Assembly: GCA_905250115.1 (NCBI GenBank)
Contig: CAJNOI010000261.1
Span: 34,505-98,504 of the forward strand
Reading direction: 5' to 3'
Length of the DNA stretch: 64,000 nucleotides
DNA from: Adineta steineri
Taxonomy: Eukaryota > Rotifera > Eurotatoria > Adinetida > Adinetidae
Position 1 is the first letter of the stretch. Every line of letters begins with the position of its first letter. Made by a program: the position numbers and the translations under genes. This document shows positions 52,201-63,800 of the stretch, piece by piece. Under the pieces are notes generated by a model. It ran no database searches and was not told the origin of the DNA. It saw nothing but the letters and a program-made list of their open reading frames with translations.

Positions 52201-55200
52201 ATGAAAAATTAATTCATACTAATTGTCAAGATCATTTACCACAATATACGATTCCATCTTTTTTTATTGTAGTTGATCAATTACCATTTAATTCTAACGG
52301 AAAACTGGATAAAACAATACTTCCTAAACCTAATCTATCATCATTACTTTTCCCAATAAATAATGATGAAACTTCTGATGATCAAGAAAATCAAAGATCA
52401 ATGACAAATGAACAACAACTTACACATGATCTTTAGTGTCATATATTACAATTTGACGTAGACTCAAAAATACCTATTAATCGTTCATTTTTCTCATTGG
52501 GTAGTAATTCATTAGCTATAATGCGTCCCTTTGCACAGTATCAAATAAAATTTTCTCTTGATACCAAATCTTCATCATCATTCAATATTGCTTCTTTATT
52601 TCGTCAACCAACTGTTGCTGAACATACTCAAATTCTTAAACAATGGCTTAATCATATTTCTCAACCAGCTCAATTATGGTCAACTCTAAATATTTGTCAA
52701 GGTAATCTATAATTTTATTTTTCCCTCTCTATTTTTTATTTTAGCTGAAATATCATATGATCAACAATGTATTTTTGTTGAATAAACTATTCGTTTTTCA
52801 AATGAAACATCTGTTTATAATGTTCCTTTAGTTTATCGTATTATATCTAATTCTAATATTCAACAGATTACAATTCATCGATTACGTCAAGCTATTGATG
52901 CAATTATTGTTCAACATGCTATATTTCGACCATCATTAGATTGGGATATGAATACTAATGCTTTAGTTCAATATATTCAACAATTCAATTGTAGAAATCA
53001 ATATGAATTTGTAATTAATGATGCTGAAAATGATGAAGAAATTACAAGTTCAAAATTATTTGATCTTAATCGAGGCATTGTATTACGATGTCACATAATT
53101 AAATATAATTTTACGAGAAAAGATGAAGAAATATATTTAGAAAACAATGATATTATTATTTTTAATCTCCATCATATTGCATTTGATGGTGCTTCTCGAC
53201 GAATATTTTTTAGTGATCTTAAATATAATTTAGAAAACGATAGTACATTATTAAATAATGAAAATCAATTTTAATACATTGATTACTCAGTTTATGAAAA
53301 ACAAATGGATATAATATCATCTTATTATTTCTGGCAATCGTATCTTGATGGATTAAATTTAGAACGTCGTATTATGTTATCTTTTGATCGACATCGTTTA
53401 TTGACTGATTGACATTCAGATTTTGCTCATCTTATTGATATTCCATTTGATAATGATTTAATACATTCATTTCCTGAATATACTTCTTCACAAAATAGTA
53501 CACCATTTTAATTAGATCTTACCATATTTTATACATTTATATATAAATTAAGTCATAATCAAAATGATCTATGTATTTCATGCATTCATGCTAATCGATA
53601 TAGAACACAATTACAAAATCTAATTGGTATGTTTGTTGCAACATTACTATATAGAATTCAAATTTATTCTGATTATTCATTTAATCGCCTTATTAAACAA
53701 GTTCAAAATGGATTTTATTCAATTCTTGAACATACACATTATCCTCTTCAACAAATATTTCAAGATTTAGATTATAAACATTCATCTTCTGCATTTCTCA
53801 ATATATTATTTGATTTCATTACTTATTCATCTGATACTGATCTTCTATCTGTAAATCAAACACAATTTCAATCAGTACCATTGAAACAAATGCAAAATGT
53901 TGTTAAATTTGATATGAAACTATTATTTTTTCATGATCGAACAGTTCAAAATCAAACAATATCATGTTCTCTAATTTGTTCACAAGATGTCTTTATTGTC
54001 ATGTTGTTTATTATAAAAACATTTCTCAACAAGGAATAATTTGTGAAAAAGATGCACTGATCTTTAATTTTCATCATGCTTTGTTTGATTTTCCATTAGT
54101 GAAAATGTTTTGTCAAGATCTTGATCAAGCATATACAATGGGTTACTTGGAAAATGATGATAATACAACTTTACGTTATCTTGATTGTATGTTAATTTAT
54201 TTTAGTTATTGTCTTTATATTTTATACTGACATACTTTTTATTTTATTTAAGATGCTGTGGCTGAACAACAAATGTCGATGACGGTTACCAATGTTTTTT
54301 GGCTTAATGCTCTTCATAATTGTGAAATAGATCGACCTTGACAATTACCATTTGATCGACATCGTGTTTCCGACGAACATCGTACAGGTCGTGGAACTTC
54401 AATTTCATTTCAATTTGACAATGATCTTTTAAAAGCATTTCTAACTTATGCTTCAACATATAATATTAAACTTGAATATTTAACACTTGCTTCTTATTAT
54501 ACATTCTTATTTAAATTAGTCAATAATGAAAATGATATATGTATTGTTATGAATAATCATGGTCGTTCGAAACCTGAATTAATGTCAATTATTGGAATAT
54601 TTGTTAAAGCACTTCCACTGCGGTGTCAAATTAATTCTAATCATTCATTTGATGAATTTGTAAAACATGTAGATACAATAGCAACACAAACTTTCGAACA
54701 TTCTTGTTCAACATCCACATATTTCTCGTGCCACATTTTTTAATGCATTCTTTGATTTTGTTTCTTTTCCAACTGAAAACAATCATGATGAAGTGACATT
54801 AGGAGATGTTTCTATTTATACTATGCCTTATTCAATTCAAATAAATACAGATGAAATTGCAAGTAAATTTGATTTTTCCCTAAGTATCATACATGATACA
54901 ATAACCGATCAATTATCATGTAAAATCGAGGCATCTCTGGATTTATTCAATCCATCAACAACATATAAAATTGGATAACGATCTCAAATTCTACATCAAC
55001 AACTTTTTATATCAAATTTAATAAATCAAACTTGTCAATCGATTTATGAATCTTCAATAATATTACCTAATGAAAAAATTCTTATAGAATCAATTAATAA
55101 TACTCAAACTTTATTTTCTTCATCTTAACATTGTATACAACATGAATTTATCCAGCAAGTAAATAAGCAATCACAAAAGATAGCCATAGAACCTGATGAA

Positions 55201-55413
55201 CAATCTCTTACTTATAATGAATTATGCTATAATGCAAAATGTTTATCTCTTGAATTTTTAACAAATTCAAATTTTATTTCTGGTAATGTTGTTTGTCAAT
55301 GTATAGATTGTAGTCTATCAATGGTAAGTTATTTTATATAACGAAATATTTCTATTTAATTAATTATTATATTATAATTTATTGATATTTTATCTATTAT
55401 TATGGCTGGTGGT
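49237..55413 (+). pseudogene. Decayed non-ribosomal peptide synthetase (C-A-PCP-C/C-A fragment)
   Basis: ATG at 49237 opens a condensation domain (HHITFDN at about 49750). An adenylation domain follows (50800-52330), with a weakened A3 motif (FTSGITGICKAV), WDVHIHE with the alpha-amino-binding Asp kept, YRTGDLAR and NSNGKLDKT. Next come a carrier domain (FFSLGSNSLAIMR, about 52490-52530) and a second C domain (HHIAFDG, 53170). Near 53990 this breaks off and runs into the middle of a third C domain (HHALFDF), so an A-PCP unit seems deleted. A final A domain stops at about 55413. At least fifteen in-frame stops: TGA 50509, 51457, 53410, 54339; TAG 52434; TAA 50623, 50656, 51493, 51511, 51607, 52783, 53272, 53519, 54976, 55126. 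Frame changes lie near 51685, 53990 and 54705. Short introns (for example 52703-52744) show it was once a spliced nuclear gene. Confidence 0.9.
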
Positions 55414-56308
55414 TCTTGAAGGTGTGGGTGCGGTTACTGATCGTCTCTACATCACAACCACATCCAGAACAACACCCATACATGATCGCTCATATCTTCT
55501 TTAAGTTTAGATCTAATGATGTTCAAAATGAGTTCCTTGATATGAGATAGGTTGATAGATAATAACAAGAATCAGTCTGGCACAAAATACTTATTACTAG
55601 AATAATATAAAAATTTCAATTTTTCTTTCTAGAACAACAATAAACAATTGGTAAGAAGGCTGAAAAAGTCTTGTGGTCAACAAGCATAATAAAATTCCTT
55701 TTTTATATATGATTTGATAGAACTCGTCGAGCTGACCACAAATACCATCTTTTAACCTCTTTGTGATTGATTTTCTCATAAGAAAAATCTTCAAAATATA
55801 TTCGGCGTCGAGAAAAAGTGGTAAAAGGCCATTACGAGGAAAAGTGTATATTTTACTCATTTTTGTGCACGCGAAATTTTTCGAACAATTTCATTCAGGA
55901 TCACCACAAAAACTTGCATGGAATATAATATATTTTATCGGACAATATTTTTGATGAAATATATTTTGTTCGATGCCTGTGTTTATGCTGACCCCAAATA
56001 AAATTGTTTGAAAAAGTTCGCGTGCATAAACATGAGTAAAATGTGCACTTTTCCTCGTAATAGCCTATTCTCCGCCTTTTCTCGACGTCGAATATATTTT
56101 GAAGATTTCCTTTCCAAAAAGAATCAATTACAAAGAGGTTAAAAGGTGGTACTTGTGATGAGCCCGATGAGTTCTATTAAATCATATATAAAAGAAAGAT
56201 TTTCATTATTTACTCGTTTTTTTCGCTGGATGTGTTTCAACTGTATTTGTGCTAGTTAAAAATTTTTTCATACTACTCAATATACCGTCTTCGTCTCGAA
56301 ACCCAAAT
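55414..56308. other. Non-coding spacer between NRPS fragment and MIO enzyme gene
   Basis: The NRPS similarity ends abruptly at an ATGGCTGGTGGT stretch (55403-55414) and unrelated GC-richer sequence begins, so this is a rearrangement breakpoint. Most of the spacer is a large inverted repeat. The last roughly 100 bp before the ATG at 56309 have no recognised promoter element. Confidence 0.6.
55700..56193. repeat. Long imperfect inverted repeat (foldback element), arms about 190 bp
   Basis: The left arm (55700-55891) and right arm (56001-56193) are reverse complements, roughly 80-85% by eye, around a 109 bp loop. Shared blocks include ctctttgtgattgatt/aatcaattacaaagag and gaggaaaagtg/cacttttcctc. 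No coding sequence. Probably a non-autonomous DNA transposon; exact ends and target-site duplication were not resolved. Confidence 0.8.
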
Positions 56309-59300
56309 ATGACTGACACAGAATCGTCCCATCAGAACGCGTACACTAAAGATGCCGTAACATCCAAACATGATCATGAAGCAACACTGAAATCGATCGT
56401 TATCCAAGGTAAGGATCTCACTTTAGAACAATTGGTGCAAATTGCTCGACATTACTGCAATGTTGAATTATCGACTGACGTTAGTATCTGTAGTCGAATG
56501 GAAGAATCGGTCGCCATCATTGATGAGATTGTAAATGGATCACAACCTCTTTATGGAGTCACGAGCTTGTTTGGAGGCCTTGCTAACCGACTTGTATGCA
56601 GGGAGTTTGCCGAGGAACTACAAAATAATTTGGTCCGTGCTCACAAAACTGGCACTGGTTCCATTATGTCACTAGAGTCGATTAGGGCAGCCATGATTTT
56701 GCGGACCAATGCTCATCTTATTGGTGCTTCCGGAATCCGTCAATTATGGGACGAACGATTAGTACGATTCGTGTCGGAAGGAGTGACTCCGTTGGTTCCC
56801 GAATTTGGTTCAATAGGAGCATCCGGTGATCTTGTTCCATTATCTTATATTGCCTCTGCTATTTCTGGACAAGACGAAACACTTCGTGTCGATTTTCGAG
56901 GTGAAACAATCAGTGCGCCTGAAGCTTTACTTAGACTTGGATATGAACCAAAACGATTTAATCCGAAAGAAGGCTTAGCTATGTTGAATGGAACCAGTGT
57001 TATGACAGCGTCAGCTTCATTGGCCTGTTATGATCTTTATACATTGATGGCTGCTACTCTTCACGTCCACGCCATGGTTCTTCAAGCACTGACCGGTAGT
57101 AACCAACCATTTCATCCATTTCTACAGAAAATCAAAGGCCATCAGGGACAGGTAAATAATAAAAATTTCGACCTCAATCTATTAGATAGCCAGATAAAAT
57201 ATGATAGTTTTCGAACAAACTTTGAAGGATTTTTCTAGCATGCCAGTCAGAAAATTCTGTCAGATTATGTTAAGGGGCGTAACAAGTGATTTAATCGATC
57301 TCGGTCGGACTATTTGAAATGGTTACAGCAGGCTGTCTTTAGGGTGTGGTTGGTTGTAATCGCATCCAGTCTGAAAAAGATTTTTCTATTTCTCCCAGCG
57401 GAAACGGCCCAGAAATGAGTTAATACTACATTCAATGGACTTCAAAACTCATTTTCGGCTAAAATTGCTTACCATCAAAATAAGTCATATATCTGCTACT
57501 GATCCACGTCCGCTATAAAAATGTAAGATACGCCGTGTTGCCCATTTAATTCTCACTTTTAAAGCTTAAAAATGGCGACAAACTCTACATCTTACAACAG
57601 AAATACTCAACTAATTCCTACCTTTCAGCTTCAATGAGATTAAGGAAACTCAAGAAGTGATTATATTTATTGGCCTCTAGGGCTGAGTTACTACTGTTAT
57701 ACAGAATTTTTGGCAGACTTCTAGATAGCCATTGAAGAATCGTAAAACTAAATTTTGACCTAAAATTTTGCTAATAGATAGATCGAATATCTACATGAAG
57801 AATCATTCCTTTTGACTGAACTTTTTAAAGTAATCTTACAAGAAAATATTTCTAACTGTTCGAACAGGTCTGAGTTCGAACTTTGCGTATTTAATGAAGA
57901 TCAGTGAGATGTCGGGAACGTTAAATATATGAGATTTTCTAAGACTTTCTGCCCGCAGCTACAAACATTTTACAGATAATTTAGTCTATAAAATGGCATA
58001 TACAATAAACTTGAATTTCGTTTTTTAGAGCTGAAGGTTTTCTCACCAATAGGTCTGTTTATTAGTAGCACATTCTGTAATTTTTAGCTCAACACATCGT
58101 TGGCTTCTCAAGATATTCAACTCTTGAAAATCAAAACATTCCCATGAGCTTTCGAAGTGTATGAATCATTTTTAAAACGTGAATATCTTGAGAAGGAAAT
58201 GTTACTTTAAGCTGAAATGTTGAGAGTAATATAAGATACATTATATATATCTATGAGCAAAGTTTCATATTAAAATTTAGTTGTATGATTCGGAAATGCC
58301 CACGTAGAAGTTTGCCGGAAAGTCTGTATAATGGTACACTGTAAAAAAAAGACAGTACTATTTTAAGTCCCTTCAAATACCGTTTCGCTTTTCATAAACC
58401 CTCCAAGATAGAGTACATCAACATACACTCTAAATAAAATAGGTGCTCTACTGAGCTCTCAAAAAAGGTTTCGTCGTGACGAAAAAGTCTCCAAACATGT
58501 TCAAAGTTTGAAAAACACAATAAAAAATTCTACGAAACCATTAAAGGATCTTCCCGTGTGTCGGGGTGAAGAACCTTCACCTACGAAACCTTTTTTTAAG
58601 TTTGGGACATCAAAAAAAGGTTTCGTAGAGAAATACGAAACTTTCATGGTTGCGTATTAAACTATACAAGAACATTGGGGTTTAGTACGAAACTATTAAG
58701 GTTTCAAATGAAACTCTAAAGGTTTCGTATTTCTCCACAAAACCTTTTTTTGGTGTCCCAAACTTAAAAAAAGGTTTCGTAGGTGAAGGTTCTTCCCCCC
58801 GACACACGGGAAGATCTTTTAATGGTTTCGTAGAATTTTTTATTGTGTTTTTGAAACTCTGAACATGTTTGGAGACTTTTTCGTCACGACGAAACCTTTT
58901 TTGGGAGTTCAGTAGAGCATCTATTTTATTTAGAGTGTACGCTTTACAATAAATCGTATAATAAAACATGCTTCTTCAAAGAGTTTATGAAGAAAAACGG
59001 TATTTGAAAGGATTATGCGATGTGCATAAACGACAATAGGGATTTATTACTGTACTGTCTTTTTTATAGTGTAGTAACTCGACTCCAGATACCCATAATG
59101 ATGAACACATCTAGCGTTGTCTTAGTTTTATTGAAGCCTTTTTACACTTAAAAGCTGAAGGTGAAAACTTGAAATCAGTTGGGATAGTTCCCTCATCAGG
59201 TTTCGTATAAAGTATATTATACTAGAACTACATAATAGAAAGTCAGATGGAATTGTTTTAGACTTCTTGTTACGCTTATTCAACAAGAACTCATCTAAAA

Positions 59301-60681
59301 TTGTATTCGTGTGTGATCATATAATTTCATCACAAATCGAATAGATAGTGAAAATATAAAAGAAACTACAGTTTGTGTTTATAAAATATTAAAATATTAA
59401 CAGTGGTAATTGAAAACAACAAGCACGCATCTAATTATGAACGAAATTGAATATGATACTAATTATATTTTTTTTAATTGAAGATCGATGTAGCAGCCAT
59501 AATACTCGACTTATCTAATGGCTCAAAAATGATTTATGATGCACTCGATGGTAAACTGACAAAACGAAGCATAGAAGCATTAATCCAAGATCGATACTCA
59601 TTGCGATGTTGTCCACAATTTCTTGGTCCAATGCTTGAAACACTACATGACATTGCTCGTATACTTGAAATTGAAATGAATTCTGCTAATGACAATCCAC
59701 TAATTGATGTCGATACCCGCAAAGTTTACTGTAAGCATCAAACACATTCTATTTCTTGTCTTCTTCAGAATAAAACCAAACTAGAACTGTGAAGTATTTT
59801 ACTAAGAGGAAAAGAGTAGAATATTAGACTTTTAGAAAATGTTTTCGAATTCTATAGAACCCTGAGAAATCTGAGGAAATTCTAAAGAATTGTTGAGAGT
59901 CCTTAGAATTCATCGGAATCTGGGTGTGTGTATCTTTTTTAGTCATAAACTGTAGTGTTCATCTTTTTGATTATAACTAAATAAATCGACACGTTTTGCA
60001 ATCTTTTTATTGTCATATGCAGGTGGTGGCAATTTTCTCGGCGAACATGTTGCCATCGCTATGGATCGACTTCGACAAACTGTCGGTCTTATGGCGAAAC
60101 ATTTACATGTGCAAATTGCTTAAATGGTAACTCCTGAATTCAATAACGGTTTGCCTAGTTGTCTCATTGGTAATCGTGCTCGAGAAGTAAATATTGGTGT
60201 CAAAGCTCTACAACTCACCGGCAATTCTATTATGCCCTATTTACTTTTTCTTGGTACGCCGATGGCTGATAAATTTCCAACGCATGCTGAACAATACAAT
60301 CAAAATATTAACTCAATGAGTCATATGTCTGCATGTCTTGCTCGAAAATCTATTTCCGGTTTAAGTCAACACATAAGCATATGCCTTTTAATTTGTGTCC
60401 AAGCACTTGATTTACGAGCCAACTTGATTGATGAAGAAGGTGGTTATGATGCTCGCCCATTGGTTTCAAGCAAGACTCGTCCAGTGTATGAAGCGATTAG
60501 ATCAATCATAAATGTACCTATTAGCAAAGAGCGCTCGTACATTTGGGATGATGGTGAACATGCACTGGACGAACAAATTGCTTGTGTTAACGCAGCACTC
60601 ATCACGGATGAAAATGGACTTCTCTTCAAAGCACTAAAACCAACTATTGACTGGCTCCGTTCCGAACGCTACTCGCACTAA
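56309..60681 (+). CDS. MIO-family aromatic amino acid ammonia-lyase/aminomutase (AdmH-like), one in-frame stop
   Basis: Three exons (56309-57151, 59484-59730, 60023-60681) join in phase to 583 codons. The family makes its own MIO electrophile from Ala-Ser-Gly and removes or shifts the amino group of Phe, Tyr or His. Visible: the catalytic-Tyr loop YGVTSLFGG (usually YGVTTGFGG), GASGI, the MIO triad at residues 171-173 in GSIGASGDLVPLSYIA, KEGLAMLNGTSVMT, NQPFHPF, QDRYSLRC, EMNSANDNPLID, GGNFLG, TPEFNNGLP and THAEQYNQNINS. These resemble bacterial Phe aminomutase AdmH more than animal histidase. GC is higher than nearby. Codon 397 is TAA (60121-60123), where relatives have a coding residue in QIAxxVxPEF; the frame continues cleanly to TAA at 60679. 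It is therefore either a young pseudogene, a sequencing error or a recoded site. It lies directly upstream of the open NRPS. Confidence 0.85.
58104..58195. repeat. Inverted repeat pair, 16-bp arms
   Basis: cttctcaagatattca at 58104-58119 is matched in reverse complement at 58180-58195, with a 60 bp loop. It may be part of an older decayed mobile element. Confidence 0.7.
58337..59071. mobile_element. Foldback MITE with TA target-site duplication (Tc1/mariner-like ends)
   Basis: 735 bp flanked by TA on both sides (58335-58336, 59072-59073). The termini are inverted: CACTGTAAAAAAAAGACAGTAC on the left and the complement of CACTATAAAAAAGACAGTAC on the right. Inside, long arms (about 58430-58655 and 58680-58945) are nearly perfect reverse complements, with shared blocks such as ggtttcgtcgtgacgaaaaa. 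It codes for no transposase. TA duplication and CACTRTAAAAAA ends suggest mobilisation by a Tc1/mariner-type enzyme elsewhere; that is inference. Confidence 0.82.
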
Positions 60682-60897
60682 GTTTTCCACATTACAAAAA
60701 ATTTCAATTTCTTTTTTTATAAAATTGGATCATCATCAGGTATAGGATCGGATAAAATGACATCAATTTTTTTTAAAATAAGACTTTTCTCCTTTCTTAC
60801 AATAAACAAATTTAATCAGAGCATAAAAACGCAGAGTACTATTCGATTATTTCTAGATTAAACTTTCAATTTCAATTTTTAACGTACTATTAAAAAT
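60682..60897. other. Short spacer between the MIO gene and the open NRPS
   Basis: 216 bp, AT-rich. The same orientation and short distance would allow read-through transcription, but a separate promoter could equally fit. No poly-A signal or TATA element is distinctive enough to call. Confidence 0.4.
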
Positions 60898-63800
60898 ATG
60901 ACAACATTATTCTATGTAGTGCGTAATTTATTTAATATTGCTCGATTATATCCTCAGAAGGTAGCATTAGTGCTTGACGATCAAGCATGGACTTATAGCG
61001 AGTTGATTATGCAAGTAGAACGTGTCGTACATCAGTTACATCAATCAGGCGTAGTTCAAGGTCAAATAATTTATCAATTTGTTGAACGAAGCTTTGAAAT
61101 GATATGTGGCTTTTTTGGCATCATGTATGTAGGTGGAGTGTATTGTCCGCTAAATCCAGCACTACCGCCTGGTCGTCTTAATGCACTTCTCGAACAAATG
61201 AAAGGTCAATATGTTTTAGTACATGAGAAAACTCGTTATCAATTTCCAACAGCAACCGTACAACATGTTGTTGTATTGGATAATATTCTTCTGTCACTAT
61301 TATACATCGAAGACGCAAATGATCTTATAATTGCTAGGGAGTATGGTGCTGCATTCATCGTTTTTACTTCAGGTACTACTGGCCCACCAAAAGCAGTTGT
61401 TCATACACATAAAAGTTTTTCGGCTGGTATTGCTGGTCTTACTGGATGGGACGTCGGTGCGTTTACCGTTCGAGATCACGTTCTTCAAGTTGCTACACCT
61501 TCATGGATTTTACATTTTATGGAAATCTCATTGCCATTAGTCGTTGGTGGTACTCTTGTGCTTCTGCGAGAAGGTGGTCATTTAGATATGGCATATTTTT
61601 CTCAAACTCTAATACGTCAACAAATAACGGCATTAATAATAGGTCCTTCAATAATTCGAGCTCTTACTGATTATATTGAAAATACCCAGCAAACGAAAGC
61701 ATTCGATACTGTGCACCATCTTTGTACGACCGGTAATAATAAATTTTTGATCTATTTTTGACACCTAAATTTTTATTCGTCTTGCATAACCTAGGCGAAG
61801 CACTGAAGCCACAACAGTGGACTCAATTTGTTAATTTGTTAAGCTCTTCAAATGTTCAACTTTCTGTTCTATATGGTATGTCCGAATGTATAGGAGCTCT
61901 CGGATGTCAGTTGTTAAATATCAAAGAAACAACTATTCCTATTGGATATCCAATCTCAACAATTCAATGTTTGCTAATCGATGATGGTGGAAAAATTATT
62001 CCTACTACAAACAATTCAAATAAAATTGGTCAAATTCATATACGAGGTATGTAGCGTCTATTTCGATCATTTTCATTTATATTACGTATTATTTATAAGG
62101 ACCAAATTTATTTAACTCCTATCTAAATGATCCCGAACATACAACCAGCAAGTTTACAACCATAAGCAATCAAGTTTATATGAAAACAGGTGATTTGGCT
62201 CGATATAATACACGAGAAGAGCTTGTTTATGCTGGACGTGCTGATTTTCAAATTAAAATACGTGGTCAACGAGTCGAAACAGGTGAAATTGAAAACACGA
62301 TTATAAATTCGTATCCTGGCAAGATTTCCGAGTGTGTTGTTACTAAACTGGTACAAAATGATGATCTACTTGTCGCATATGTGGTCTCAAAAGACTCCGA
62401 GCTCGACACTGAACAAATTCGAAATTATTGCAATAAACACCTATATCAATACATGGTACCATCCATTTTTGTCTTCTTGGAACAGTTGCCTTTGAATGCA
62501 AATGGAAAACTCGATCGACAGCGTCTTCCAATACCTGATATCGCAGTTCTATCGACTGATGCTATTGATGGTCAATATTTAGAACCGAAAAATGAATTGG
62601 AGACGCTTGTTCATTCGGTATGGTGTAACATCCTTGGCTGTACTCGTATCTCGACGCGAACTAACTTTTTTAGTATTGGTGGTCATTCTCTTCTAGCTAT
62701 TCGAATCTATCAACATTATCGAACGTTATTTGATTTTGACAGTGAAACAATAAATACTCGATCATTCTTTGAACATAATACCATTGCTGAACATGCAAAA
62801 CTACTAGAAAATATTAAAGTTAATAATATACAAGCAAAACAATGGCACACACTATACATTAATCAATGTGAGGGATATAGAAGTGCTTTTACGCCAGAAT
62901 ACAATAATTTTCTCCTAATTTATAGGTATTGCATCATATGCTCAACAACGTATATTTCTTGATGAACAAGTTCGTTTCTCTGGCCAAATTGCCATTTACA
63001 ATGAGCTAACTGTTCTACAAGTTACAAACGGTTCATTATTAGTGAATCGTTTATTACAAGCACTTCACTATGTCCTAAGCAAGCATACGATATTAAGAAC
63101 TTCTCTAGCTTTCAATGATGAGGATAGTATTTTAAAACAATCTATCACTGACAAGCACCTAACATTTACATTGGCTGCTGATCAAATATTCAAAAGTGAA
63201 GCTGAACTTCAAACCATTATCTCACAAATCAATACCGATCCTGATTTGTTCGATTTATCAAGTGGTCGTGTTTTTTATTGTCAAATTCTTAGGCAACAGA
63301 TGATACCTGATGAAAATAATAATAAAGAAATTATTACAGATTCTGATGTTCTCGTTATCGGCTTTCATCATGCTGCAATTGATCAATCAAGTGTCTCAAT
63401 TTTTTTAAATGATCTAGATAATGCTTACAATAGTAACATGATGTTGTTAGATAATAATGAAGAACCATTACAATATATTGATTATAGTGTTCATGAGCGT
63501 CTAATCAACATGACATTATCACGTGAGTTTTGGCGTTCTCAACTGAATGGATACAATCAAGAATGTCGATTGTTATTGCCAGTTGATCGTGATTGCTTAT
63601 ACAGTGATCAACGATCTGGATATGCCTCTATTGCTCGTACTTCATTTGATAGTGAGGTCTCGATATCATTTCTCAATTATGCATCATCACATCAAATTAC
63701 ACCATTTCAATTATGTCTGGCTACATTCTATGCATTTCTTTTCAAATTAACATATCAACAAAATGATTTATGTATTTCTTGTCTCAATGCAAATCGATAT

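Larger units (their letters stand above)
57152..59483 (+). other. 2.3 kb intron of the MIO enzyme gene
   Basis: The donor GTAAAT follows codon CAG and the acceptor AATTGAAG precedes ATC; both exons are in phase 0 and the protein is continuous across. The intron is about forty times the local norm and carries a transposon-like foldback element (58337-59071) and a smaller hairpin (58104-58195). The rest (57250-58080, 59080-59480) has no recognised feature. Confidence 0.8.

Noticed and set aside
40820-55413. Alternative genetic code with TAA/TAG read as Gln (ciliate-like)
   Set aside because: Intact genes in the same window (FEZ, CLIC, both sphingomyelinases, NUDT9-like) use TAA as their real stop, TGA also appears in frame, and the introns match the rest of the window, so contamination by a ciliate is unlikely.
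55597-55954. Two overlapping short frames (plus and minus) in the spacer before the MIO gene
   Set aside because: Both lie in the inverted-repeat arm; their similarity to one another is due to the palindrome.
58682-58969. 95-residue frame in the MIO intron
   Set aside because: It lies inside the palindromic MITE and reflects repeat sequence, not a gene.
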